Shown here: positions 23,176 through 30,100 of the stretch, piece after piece
Position numbering within the stretch: position 1 is the stretch's first letter
How the letters are laid out: each line of letters opens with the position of its first letter
Assembly (NCBI GenBank): GCA_021325615.1
Contig: JAJPGU010000022.1
Location: forward strand, 1 to 37,276
DNA length: 37,276 nt
Source of the DNA: Nitrososphaerota archaeon
GTDB taxonomy: Archaea > Thermoproteota > Nitrososphaeria > Nitrososphaerales > Nitrosopumilaceae
Reading direction: 5' to 3'
The notes under the pieces: model-generated
Databases searched by the model: none
Told to the model about the DNA's origin: nothing
Seen by the model: only the letters and a program-made list of their open reading frames with translations
Program-made: the position numbers and the translations under genes

Positions 23176-23483
23176 GAGAAGACGAAGGATTCGAGATAGA
23201 CAGGGCTTTTGACCTTCTCCCCCACGTGGTGGGTGCAAGCTGGGCAACAATCTGGTTCAGAATGAACAGGATACGCAGCCCCGACGCCGAGGAATTCCGG
23301 AACAAGGTTGTAGAATACTACAAAATGCTCGACCCTCTGGTAGCCTGCTATTCAAAGGAAGAAAAGCTGGAGGAAATGGCAAGACACGTCCGATTCCTCT
23401 ACCAGAAGGAATTGGAAAGGATTCTTAAAGGAAAAAATCCTGAAATAGAAAAAAGGTTCAAAAGATACCTGGATTACGGCTGA
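23172..23483 (+). CDS. Conserved hypothetical protein at the end of the hem operon
   Basis: 103 residues, mostly helical, no cysteine cluster (one Cys), no TM segment. Visible features: 'FDLLPHVVGASWATIWFRMN' near the N-terminus, then charged helices ('EEKLEEMARHVRFLYQKELE') and a basic end 'EKRFKRYLDYG'. The ATG overlaps the hemB stop (ATGA), so it is translated with hemB. I do not recognise a family. Tight coupling suggests a tetrapyrrole-related role, but this is inference. It overlaps the convergent HD gene by 10 bases. Confidence 0.72.
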   Translation: MREDEGFEIDRAFDLLPHVVGASWATIWFRMNRIRSPDAEEFRNKVVEYYKMLDPLVACYSKEEKLEEMARHVRFLYQKELERILKGKNPEIEKRFKRYLDYG

Positions 23484-24103
23484 ATTTCTCGCCTGAGATC
23501 GTCCAGAAACTTCCTCATGACCCCGGTCCTCCTTTTGGCCTCTAGGCGCGCGCTCGGCGTGTTCATGCCAGACTCTAAGCGCAGAAGCTTTTTGTAAAAA
23601 TGGTCAAGAGTCCAGACCTTGTCATCGGGCTTGCGCAACCTGCAAAAAGGGTCCCTGGTGCTGTAAAAGGGCCTTCCCTCCGATCCCCCTACGGAAAAAG
23701 TCCTCGCAATACCTATGGCCCCGATGGCGTCAAGCCTGTCCGCGTCCTGCAATATCTTACCTGTTGCAGTGCCGGGGATTGCGCCGCGTGAGAAGCTGTG
23801 ATCCCGTATGGCGTCCGAAATTTCATCTACCTCCTCGGCTGAAAACCCGTATTTTGGGAGAAGCCTTGCTGCGAGCCTCGCACTCTCAAGGGAGGAATCC
23901 CTCGCCCTGGGATGGGATTTTGGATATGATACCAAGTCATGCATGAGTGCCGCTGCCAGTACCATCCTTGGGTTTGCCCCCTCTTTCCTTGCTATCCTCC
24001 CTGCAGTCCTGCAGACCCTCATTACGTGGTCAAAGTCATGAGCCGGGTCGTGTCCTTTGGTTCTTTTCCGCACATATTCCTCGATTTTTTTCAAAGATTC
24101 CAA
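23474..24103 (-). CDS. HD-domain metal-dependent phosphohydrolase
   Basis: 209 residues of the YedJ/YpgQ-like HD family: 'HDPAHDFDHVMRVCRTAGRIA' (in parts, first His ~26), 'LAAALMHDLVSYPKS' with the His55-Asp56 pair, 'AIRDHSFSRG' and 'ILQDADRLDAIGAIGIARTF' with the distal Asp. These are the metal ligands. Family members hydrolyse nucleotides or similar phosphates; the substrate is not deducible. The start is TTG at 24103, because an in-frame TAA lies just upstream and no ATG is nearby. Convergent with the end of the hem operon. Confidence 0.9.
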   Translation of the reverse strand: MESLKKIEEYVRKRTKGHDPAHDFDHVMRVCRTAGRIARKEGANPRMVLAAALMHDLVSYPKSHPRARDSSLESARLAARLLPKYGFSAEEVDEISDAIRDHSFSRGAIPGTATGKILQDADRLDAIGAIGIARTFSVGGSEGRPFYSTRDPFCRLRKPDDKVWTLDHFYKKLLRLESGMNTPSARLEAKRRTGVMRKFLDDLRREIQP

Positions 24104-24303
24104 GAATTACGCCAGATTCCATAATGTCATGGTTGGAGATAAACTGGTAGCGAAGGGGCCTGTGAAACCGACGGGATAAAAATTTCTCGGTTTTTCAGGC
24201 AAAGTTTGAATTTCATAGAACATTATTCCAAAAGATTGTCCTTTTTGTAATAAATAGATGAATCGTTCACTATCCTTATAAATAAAAATCGCATAATGAA
24301 ATC
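24104..24303. other. 200-base AT-rich gap upstream of the zinc-finger gene
   Basis: Between the divergent HD gene and the small zinc-finger gene I see only the zinc-finger TATA box, and several short frames under 20 codons. No structured RNA is evident. Confidence 0.5.
24276..24283 (+). promoter_or_regulatory. TATA box of the small zinc-finger gene
   Basis: 'ttataaat' is centred 25 bases before the ATG at 24304, a strong archaeal promoter match that supports the short gene as real and leaderless. Confidence 0.6.
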
Positions 24304-24426
24304 ATGAGTTCTAAGGCGTGGAAATGTTATCGATGCAACCTTGTCTTCACCGACGAAACCCACGCCAATCTTCATGTCGACCTTTCGAGCCACACCGTTA
24401 GAAAGATTGACATGATTCGCGCATGA
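24304..24426 (+). CDS. 40-residue C2H2 zinc-finger protein
   Basis: A single-finger protein with the spacing C8-x2-C11-x3-F15-x8-H24-x5-H30, the classical C2H2 pattern including the core Phe. It starts 'MSSKAWKCYRCNLVF' and ends 'RKIDMIRA'. A strong TATA box lies 25 bases upstream. The finger plus basic C-terminus points to nucleic-acid or protein binding. A 77-residue frame on the opposite strand (24223-24456) is its shadow and lacks domain features. It is too short for usual gene-calling cut-offs. Confidence 0.75.
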   Translation: MSSKAWKCYRCNLVFTDETHANLHVDLSSHTVRKIDMIRA

Positions 24427-24465
24427 CGCGATAATCTTATTGCCAAAGGCTAGCAAGTAGACTTG

Positions 24466-25719
24466 ATGTCTTTCTCAAACATCTCCAAGATGAATTTCGA
24501 GATATCCGACGAACAGAAAAAATTTCTGGAGCAGGTGGACGAGGCATGCAAGTCAATCCGCGAGCACGAGTCTCGCTCTTATCTCGAGGAAGCCCCCAAC
24601 GACATGATAGTTCCAGAATTTGGGAAAATTGGAATGCTTGGCTGTCCCATCTCGAAAAAATATGGGGGACTAGGGTATGACATTCTGACATTCGTCTTCG
24701 CCCTTGAAAGGATAGGGCGGGAGGGGAATTCGCTCCGAACTTTCTTCTCCGCACACACCTCAATTGGGCAGATGGTGCTGCAGAACTGGGCAAGCGAGGA
24801 ACAAAAAAGAAAGTATCTTCCTGACACGGTATCTGGAAAAAAGCTGATGGCTTTTGCGCTCACTGAACCTGACGCGGGAAGTGATCCCGGATCCATGACA
24901 ACAAGATTTGAGGAAAGAGGCGGGGATTTCATCCTCAACGGAAAGAAACACTGGGTGGGTAATGGGACGCTTGCGGGAGTTATGACAACGTATGCGCGAG
25001 GTCCTGATGGCAGGATTTCCGCCTTTATCGTGGAGGCAGGTTCCAGGGGATTTCATGCCGAGGAGATGAAGAACAAGATGGGGCTGTTATCAATAAAGAA
25101 TGCGCAGATTAGGTTTGAAGAATGCGTGATACCAAAAGAAAACCTCCTTGGAACAAAGGGGAAGGGACTCAGCATTGCCTACAGCGCACTCATAGATGGC
25201 AGGCTCAGCGTTGCCGCGGGTGCAATAGGTGTGATGAAGGATTGCTTGGATGAGTCTATCAGGCATTCCCAGAAAAGACAACAGCACGGGTCCCTCTTGG
25301 CAAAGAAACAACTCATTCAAGAACATATTTCAGCCATGATACTGAACATAGAAAGCTCAAGATGGCTTGTCTACCGCTCGGCAATTGCAAGGCAGAAACT
25401 GCATGATTATGTGGAAGGCCTAAAGGAGAAGGATCCAAACTGGCAGGAAAAACTGAACCGGGAGGACAGGGAATACTCGGCGCTGCGAGCAAAGGCCGAC
25501 AGGCTTGCTGCCGTAGCAAAGCTGCATTCCAGCAACGCAGCTTATGATAGCGCAAACAGGGCCGTGCAGGTTTTCGGCTCCTTTGCCTATCAGAGGACTA
25601 ACAGGGTGGCAAGGCACTTTTTAGACTCTCGGGCGATAATAATTTACGAGGGTGCAAACGAGGTCTTGAAGCTGAAGATCGCCTCGCTTGAACTTGGTGA
25701 CAAATACCAGGCATACTAG
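24466..25719 (+). CDS. Acyl-CoA dehydrogenase
   Basis: FAD enzyme that forms the 2,3-double bond of an acyl-CoA. 417 residues: 'FEISDEQKKFLEQVDEACKS' helix, 'IGMLGCPISKKYGGLGYD', 'FALTEPDAGSDPGSMTTRFE' (FAD contact), 'FILNGKKHWVGNG', 'GLLSIKNAQIRFEECVIP', and C-terminal 'FGSFAYQRTNRVARHFLDSR' followed by 'IIYEGANEVLKL' with Glu395 at the catalytic-base position of glutaryl/isovaleryl-type enzymes. The ATG at 24466 is preceded by TATA-like 'taatcttatt'; a TTG lies 3 bases before it. Substrate unknown; fatty acid or amino-acid breakdown, or a carbon-fixation side path, is possible. Confidence 0.93.
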   Translation: MSFSNISKMNFEISDEQKKFLEQVDEACKSIREHESRSYLEEAPNDMIVPEFGKIGMLGCPISKKYGGLGYDILTFVFALERIGREGNSLRTFFSAHTSIGQMVLQNWASEEQKRKYLPDTVSGKKLMAFALTEPDAGSDPGSMTTRFEERGGDFILNGKKHWVGNGTLAGVMTTYARGPDGRISAFIVEAGSRGFHAEEMKNKMGLLSIKNAQIRFEECVIPKENLLGTKGKGLSIAYSALIDGRLSVAAGAIGVMKDCLDESIRHSQKRQQHGSLLAKKQLIQEHISAMILNIESSRWLVYRSAIARQKLHDYVEGLKEKDPNWQEKLNREDREYSALRAKADRLAAVAKLHSSNAAYDSANRAVQVFGSFAYQRTNRVARHFLDSRAIIIYEGANEVLKLKIASLELGDKYQAY

Positions 25720-25732
25720 CCCAAAGGGATTG

Positions 25733-25755
25733 GGGACTAGTTGGTTGCCAGTCCC
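25733..25755 (+). terminator. Hairpin GGGACT-N11-AGTCCC after acyl-CoA dehydrogenase
   Basis: A perfect 6-base stem with an 11-base loop lies 13 bases after the stop codon. It is not followed by a T-run but by 'tcatccaaaaata', so it may be a 3' stabilising hairpin rather than a terminator. Confidence 0.3.
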
Positions 25756-25842
25756 TCATCCAAAAATATTAAGAATTGCGGTACTTTATTAGTTCACTAT
25801 GTTCGGCAACAAATTATAATCAACACGTCCAACCTTTGAAAG

Positions 25843-26361
25843 ATGAGCCAAGTTCTTTCAAATAACCGCGCTATCACTGCCCTCTCGTTTGCCGCCGCAG
25901 CGGCAACAGTTCTTGCGGGGATTTTACACCTGCTCATGGTTCCCCGCTCGATATCTCAAGAGGCGGGGGAGGGCGTCTTGTTCCTTGTTGGCGGCATCCT
26001 GCAAGTCTTTTGGGCAGTCCCAGTCCTAAAGGGGTGGGGTAGGGCCTGGCAGATTGTCGGCATCGGCGGAACCGTTGTTTTCATGATTCTGTGGTTCGCA
26101 ACCCATACCCACAGCCTATTTGGGCCTTCGGGGGCGCATGTACAACACGGACTGGCGGGAATCAATTCCTCAAATGGGGGTCATCATGCGGGCCTCGAAA
26201 GGGACGATGATTTTCCAAGGGGGGAGGCCAGAAGGGGCCTTGCGGGCATACCGTCAATAGAATACATCCAAATGGCCTTTGTCGGCCTTTATGCAGCCCT
26301 TGGGGTGATGACACCCGGAAAGTCTTCGGGCGGCAAGAAGGACATAGTGTCAGATCATTGA
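25843..26361 (+). CDS. Membrane protein with His-rich loop
   Basis: 172 residues with about four hydrophobic segments (~10-34, ~42-62, ~66-88, ~137-158). Between the third and fourth lies a loop rich in His and Gly ('THTHSLFGPSGAHVQHG', then 'GGHHAG'), followed by acidic 'ERDDDF'. Such loops often bind copper, zinc or nickel, but no known transporter signature is visible. The N-terminal His in 'LHLLMVPRS' is within a membrane segment. TATA-like 'aattataat' at ~25811-25819 lies ~27 bases before the ATG. Function unknown. Confidence 0.72.
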   Translation: MSQVLSNNRAITALSFAAAAATVLAGILHLLMVPRSISQEAGEGVLFLVGGILQVFWAVPVLKGWGRAWQIVGIGGTVVFMILWFATHTHSLFGPSGAHVQHGLAGINSSNGGHHAGLERDDDFPRGEARRGLAGIPSIEYIQMAFVGLYAALGVMTPGKSSGGKKDIVSDH

Positions 26362-26409
26362 TGCAACCGGGCCGTCATAACAAGATTTGCGGCGAGGCCC
26401 GTTACCTTC

Positions 26410-26424
26410 CTATACCAGCTATAG
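26410..26424. promoter_or_regulatory. CTATA-CCAGC-TATAG inverted repeat upstream of the HxlR gene
   Basis: A perfect 5-base inverted repeat lies 10 bases before the TATA-like 'tatttaaatt' (26434-26443) of the HxlR-family gene, a position suited to an operator or activator site. Confidence 0.35.
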
Positions 26425-26482
26425 AAAAGTAAGTATTTAAATTGCAAAGCGGCCCAATGAATTCCGGATGTGGCCCTAAGGT

Positions 26483-26881
26483 TTGAGAGAGGACGAATGC
26501 AAAATTGTCAATGGTAATCTAAAGGCGTGCCCTATTGATAACACGTTTAAGATAATTGGAAAAAAGTTTACCGTACACATAATACGCAACATGACCAAGC
26601 TTGGCCAAGGCAGGTTCAACGAATTTCTGGAATCCATCGAGGGAATTAATCCCAAGACGCTGTCTGCAAGGCTGAGGGAGATGGAAAAAAACGGGATAAT
26701 AGAAAAGCGTGTCTCTCCTGGAACTCCCGTGAAGATTGTGTATTACATGACAAAAAAGGGGCTTGCACTAGAGCCAGTCCTTGAGGCGATGGCGGCCTAT
26801 TCCATGCAGTATTGCGCAAAGGACATCTTCAAGGACGGCAAGCCTAAAATTCTAAAGGAAATCTATTCGAAGCCGAAATGA
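26483..26881 (+). CDS. HxlR-family (MarR/DUF24) winged-helix regulator with redox-type cysteines
   Basis: 132 residues. 'ACPIDNTFKIIGKKFTVHII', 'INPKTLSARLREMEKNGIIEK' (in parts) and 'TPVKIVYYMTKKGLALEPVL' are the HxlR fold, with the diagnostic 'GKKFTVHII' and the wing. Cys16, followed by Pro, aligns with Cys6 of Bacillus YodB, and Cys111 aligns with its C-terminal Cys101; these sense quinones and diamide by disulfide formation in YodB. Another Cys is at 6. Start is TTG at 26483. A TFB and an azoreductase-like gene follow at 27003; YodB controls an azoreductase in Bacillus, so the context fits. Confidence 0.88.
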   Translation: MREDECKIVNGNLKACPIDNTFKIIGKKFTVHIIRNMTKLGQGRFNEFLESIEGINPKTLSARLREMEKNGIIEKRVSPGTPVKIVYYMTKKGLALEPVLEAMAAYSMQYCAKDIFKDGKPKILKEIYSKPK

Positions 26882-26985
26882 GCCTCTGTGCCTGGGACGT
26901 CCGGCAGGGGAGGGCAGAGTGTGCCACTTACCAGACCTTAATCTGCTATACTTGCCTTAACCTACCATTTTAAATACTTTCAAAT

Positions 26986-27000
26986 GTATAGTAACTATAC
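26986..27000. promoter_or_regulatory. GTATAG-TAA-CTATAC palindrome at the tfb start site
   Basis: A perfect 6-base dyad with a 3-base centre ends two bases before the tfb ATG (27003). The TATA-like 'ttttaaata' at 26969-26977 predicts transcription starting at ~26998, inside the palindrome, so a bound protein would block initiation. A further CTATAC lies at 26946-26951. The likely binder is the upstream HxlR protein or the TFB product, but neither is shown. Confidence 0.5.
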
Positions 27001-27002
27001 AA

Positions 27003-27956
27003 ATGAAAGTTAAGAAAAATAAACCAAAACAAGAGATTGTATTGCAGACAAAGGGGCAGGGTAACTGCCCATCTACCGGGGGGCCACACGGACCTCTGGT
27101 GACGGACAGCGTCCGGGGCGAGATACTCTGCGCCGGATGCGGATCAGTCTTGGCAGACCGCGTAGAGGACTTGGGACCCGAACAGCGGTCCTTCACCATG
27201 GAGGAATATTCACAAAATTCAAGGACGGGGCTTGCATCCACGCTCTCCATCCACGACAAGGGACTTTCCACCGTAATAGGCAGCTCCGACAGGGATGCAG
27301 CCGGAAATTCAATATCTTCTTACATGAGGTACGCATTCAACCGACTCCGAACTTGGGATAGCAGGAGCAAGGCCAACTCTACGGAGAGGAATCTCAGGTC
27401 GGCCTTTGTAATCATGGAAAGCGTCCAGTCCAAGTTGGAGGTGTCGGACACGGTAGTGGAGAGGGCGGCCTACCTCTACAGGAAGGCACTGGCGAAGAAG
27501 ATCATCCGGGGAAGGACCATTACGGGAATGGTTCTTTCCGCCCTTTACGTGGCATGCAGGGAGGCAAACGTGCCCAGGACACTTCACGACGTTGCAAAGG
27601 CGGGGAACGTCTCTTTCAAGGACCTCTCGAGGAGCTACCGGGTCCTAGTCAAGTCTCTGGAATTGCAGGTGGACTCGTTCAACCCATTGGAATTCGTTTC
27701 CAGGATAGGCACTCTTGTGGGGTTTAGCGAAAAGTCGAAGAGGGATGCACTGGATCTGATAAGCAGGGCCAGGGAAAAGGGCATAACCGACGGCAAAAAC
27801 CCAGTCTCGATGGCGGCCACAGCAATATTCCTGTCGGGCCTTATAAACAAGGAAAAGGCCACACAGAAAAACATCGCAAAGGCCTCCGGTGTAAGCAGCG
27901 TGACTATAAGGAACCTTTCAAGGGCACTGAGGAAACAGCTGGGATTGGACGATTGA
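27003..27956 (+). CDS. tfb: Transcription initiation factor B (TFB) with an altered zinc ribbon
   Basis: Archaeal TFIIB homologue that bridges TBP-DNA and RNA polymerase. 317 residues: N-terminal ribbon (~22-48), B-reader/linker (~55-100), then two cyclin folds (~120-215, ~220-315) ending 'VSSVTIRNLSRALRKQLG', the helix-turn-helix that reads the BRE. The ribbon keeps Cys22, Cys43 and Cys46 but not the second Cys of the first CxxC: it reads 'CPSTGGPHGPLV', where His29 might substitute. It is co-transcribed with the flavoprotein at 27953 (TTGA overlap). Probably a specialised TFB paralogue; the more standard one is at 32334-33293. Confidence 0.95.
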   Translation: MKVKKNKPKQEIVLQTKGQGNCPSTGGPHGPLVTDSVRGEILCAGCGSVLADRVEDLGPEQRSFTMEEYSQNSRTGLASTLSIHDKGLSTVIGSSDRDAAGNSISSYMRYAFNRLRTWDSRSKANSTERNLRSAFVIMESVQSKLEVSDTVVERAAYLYRKALAKKIIRGRTITGMVLSALYVACREANVPRTLHDVAKAGNVSFKDLSRSYRVLVKSLELQVDSFNPLEFVSRIGTLVGFSEKSKRDALDLISRAREKGITDGKNPVSMAATAIFLSGLINKEKATQKNIAKASGVSSVTIRNLSRALRKQLGLDD

Positions 27957-28588
27957 GGACCCTGATTGTCCATTATACGCCAAGGAACGAAAGGTCAAAC
28001 ACAAGGAAGCTCGTGGAAGCCTTCAGGTCGGAGATAAAAAACTCCGAGATCGAGGAGTTGAACCTCTCCCGTGATGCCCCGGACCTTTTTTCCGAGGAAC
28101 GACTCACGGCCTACATCCAGAGAAATTACCTCGGGGCGGAACTTGACCATGACCAGAAAAAATCCGTGGCCAAGATGGACCGTATGACGGAGCAGCTAAG
28201 GTCGGCAGACATTGCAGTCGTAGCCTACCCAATGTACAATTTTTCCATGCCGGCCTCGGTGAAGGCCTGGTTTGATTCTGTAATGCTAAAGGGACAAACA
28301 TGGGATGTGAGGGAGGGAAGGTATGTCGGCTTGATGGACGGCAAAAAAGCGCTCGTACTGGTAACCAGTGGGGGCTTTTATGACAAGGACCCCACAGCAT
28401 CATTGGAACACGCACTTTCCCTCGGCAAGGCAGAATTTCATTTCATGGGGTACTCGGATGTCAGGGGGATACTTGCTGGGGGCATGAACGCCGGTGATGA
28501 CAGCAAGGGGTCGGCCCTGATGGGATATGTCGGCGATGTTCAAAAGATAGCCCGGGAATGGTACGGTACTAACACCCAGAAAACCTAG
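27953..28588 (+). CDS. FMN-dependent NAD(P)H oxidoreductase, AzoR/flavodoxin-like
   Basis: 211 residues of the flavodoxin-like-fold quinone/azo reductase family: 'LIVHYTPRNERSNTRKLVEA' (phosphate loop), 'AYPMYNFSMPASVKAWFDSV' (the AzoR signature), and 'KALVLVTSGGFY'. These enzymes reduce quinones and azo compounds by two electrons and protect against electrophiles. The TTG start overlaps the stop of the TFB gene, so the two are translated together. With the HxlR-type gene upstream it may form an electrophile-response unit (inference). Confidence 0.92.
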   Translation: MRTLIVHYTPRNERSNTRKLVEAFRSEIKNSEIEELNLSRDAPDLFSEERLTAYIQRNYLGAELDHDQKKSVAKMDRMTEQLRSADIAVVAYPMYNFSMPASVKAWFDSVMLKGQTWDVREGRYVGLMDGKKALVLVTSGGFYDKDPTASLEHALSLGKAEFHFMGYSDVRGILAGGMNAGDDSKGSALMGYVGDVQKIAREWYGTNTQKT

Positions 28589-28597
28589 GCGGAAACC

Positions 28598-29809
28598 TTA
28601 GGCCTTGGACAGGGCCCTGCCCATGATCGAGAGGCCGGCCTCAACCTGCTCCTTTGTGATCACAAGGGGAGGTATGATTCTCAGGGACTTTTGGCCAGCA
28701 CCTAGTGTGAGGAGGCCTCCCCTGAAAAGTTCCATTATCTTCTTGTCGCGCCTTGCCTTGGTGTCAAACTCGAGGCCTATCATGAGGCCTAGTCCGCGGA
28801 CATCCACCACGCCCCTTCTCCCGACTAGTTCCTGCAGGCCTCTCAGTAAAATCCCGCCCATCCTTGTAGCGTTGTCTAGGAGCCTGTCCCTTTTTATCAC
28901 CCGGATTGTGCGCATGCCAACAGCCATGTCTATCCTGCTCCCGCCTCCCCAAGTGCTGGAAAGGGACGCCCTGTCCCTCGGCTCGAGCTTCCTGTCATAT
29001 GCCGTAGCCCCTACCTGGAGAGCCTTGGCCGCACTCAATATGTCTGGCGTCACGCCATAGTGTTCAAAGGCCCACCACCTGCCGGTGTGGCCCAGCCCTG
29101 ACTGCACCTCGTCCAAAATCAGCGGCACGCCGTACGACTTGGAACTTTTTCTCAGGCGCCTTATGAATTTCCTGCTTGCAACGTTGTAGCCACCCTCCCC
29201 TTGGACGACCTCCGTAAGGATGAAGGCAACCTTGTTCTCGCGAAGCAAGGCTTCTGCGGCGTCTATCTCGGGATCGTCGTCACTTGTACAGAATTTTATC
29301 CTCTTTACCGGGACTTCGGGGAAGTTGTACTTGTGGACGGGCCTGCTGAAGGTAAAAGTCAAGGCCCCGAGGGTCCGTCCATGGAAGGCGCCCATGCAGG
29401 AGACGCCGGGAAGAGGCCCCATCTTCCGGTATGCTATTTTTATGGCATTTTCAACTGCCTCTGCGCCACTGTTGATGAAAAATGATTTGAAATCCCTGGG
29501 AAGGATTGTCGAGACCTCTTCTGCCAGGTCGGCATGCTCCTTGGAGTAAAAGTCCTGTCCCGCAATCTTATGGGTCCCGTTAGTCGAGTATTCCGCGAGC
29601 ACCTCCAAAACGTCGGGATGCGAATAACCCAAGGGGCAGGCGCCAATATTGGACGTAAAGTCGATGAACCTGTTTCCATCGAGGTCCTCTATGACACAGT
29701 CGTGCCCGTTGGCAATGACGAGCGGATACATGAAGGTAGAGTCGTAGGCATGCTTCCTCATCTTGGCTATCACCTGACGCGAACTCGGGCCCGGAAGCTT
29801 GTGGTTCAT
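28598..29809 (-). CDS. Class III aminotransferase (acetylornithine/4-aminobutyrate type)
   Basis: PLP-dependent aminotransferase, 403 residues: 'MNHKLPGPSSRQVIAKMRKH', 'RFIDFTSNIGACPLGYSHPD', 'SFFINSGAEAVENAIKIAY', 'GAFHGRTLGALTFT', 'FILTEVVQGEGGYN', 'PLILDEVQSGLGHTGRWWAFEHYG' (in parts), and 'ILSAAKALQVG' with the PLP Lys. The Arg-rich 'STWGGGSRIDMAVG' fits GABA/ornithine-type enzymes. The substrate is not settled: GABA, ornithine or another omega-amine. I use the ATG at 29809: 'aaatttacc' at 29833-29841 gives a TATA box 28-29 bases upstream, and the family N-terminus begins there. A longer start at 29860 has no box and adds 17 atypical residues. Confidence 0.92.
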   Translation of the reverse strand: MNHKLPGPSSRQVIAKMRKHAYDSTFMYPLVIANGHDCVIEDLDGNRFIDFTSNIGACPLGYSHPDVLEVLAEYSTNGTHKIAGQDFYSKEHADLAEEVSTILPRDFKSFFINSGAEAVENAIKIAYRKMGPLPGVSCMGAFHGRTLGALTFTFSRPVHKYNFPEVPVKRIKFCTSDDDPEIDAAEALLRENKVAFILTEVVQGEGGYNVASRKFIRRLRKSSKSYGVPLILDEVQSGLGHTGRWWAFEHYGVTPDILSAAKALQVGATAYDRKLEPRDRASLSSTWGGGSRIDMAVGMRTIRVIKRDRLLDNATRMGGILLRGLQELVGRRGVVDVRGLGLMIGLEFDTKARRDKKIMELFRGGLLTLGAGQKSLRIIPPLVITKEQVEAGLSIMGRALSKA

Positions 29810-29868
29810 AAAATCCAACGACAATACCTGATGGTAAATTTTTCTAATAAAGGATTTCATTGAGATTC

Positions 29869-29979
29869 ATGGGTGAAAACCATAGGGGATTTGACGAGCC
29901 TACGCGCAAGCAGCGGCAGAGGAGGGCAAGGAAGGCAAGAAAGATGCAGAGGGAGGGATTTGAACCCCCGAACCCCTGA
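29869..29979 (+). CDS. Possible 36-residue basic peptide overlapping tRNA-Leu antisense
   Basis: Divergent from the aminotransferase gene, an ATG opens a frame with 13 Arg/Lys residues in the first 29, starting 'MGENHRGFDEPTRKQRQRRA'. The last 11 codons run through the 3' end of the tRNA-Leu gene on the opposite strand. Candidate TATA-like AT-rich DNA lies 20-30 bases upstream. It may be a real small nucleic-acid-binding peptide or a chance frame; the part overlapping the tRNA is only what any tRNA reads in that frame. Confidence 0.25.
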   Translation: MGENHRGFDEPTRKQRQRRARKARKMQREGFEPPNP

Positions 29980-30044
29980 GGGAAAGGATTTCCTATGCGG
30001 TGATCTTGAGTCCTTCTCGGTTGGCCGGGCTTCGATACCTCTGC
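29945..30044 (-). tRNA. tRNA-Leu (anticodon CAA) with a 15-base intron
   Basis: The 100-base gene folds as a class II tRNA: acceptor GCAGAGG pairs with CCTCTGC, discriminator A at 29945, a 3-base D stem TCG/CGA, an anticodon stem AAGGA/TCCTT with loop CTCAAGA (anticodon CAA at 30006-30008), a long variable arm with stem CCC/GGG, and a T loop TTCAAAT. The 15-base intron (29990-30004) interrupts after position 37, the canonical archaeal site cut by the splicing endonuclease. CCA is not encoded. TATA box 'atatataaa' at 30066-30074. CAA reads the TTG leucine codon. Confidence 0.93.
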
Positions 30045-30065
30045 AAGGAGAGTCTTATTCACTGA

Positions 30066-30074
30066 ATATATAAA
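30066..30074 (-). promoter_or_regulatory. TATA box of tRNA-Leu
   Basis: 'atatataaa' (minus strand TTTATATAT) is centred ~25 bases upstream of the tRNA 5' end at 30044. Confidence 0.6.
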
Positions 30075-30100
30075 CGCAAATAGGGCGCTGCAGGGTTTTT

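Noticed and set aside
28598-29809. Second glutamate-1-semialdehyde aminomutase
   Set aside because: Motifs such as 'LDEVQSGLGHTGRWWAFEHYG' (in parts) fit GABA/ornithine-type aminotransferases; the HemL-specific 'NSPVR' and 'GCYHGAHD' are absent.
29844-30062. Minus-strand frame through tRNA-Leu
   Set aside because: It runs through a structured tRNA gene, so coding is not credible.
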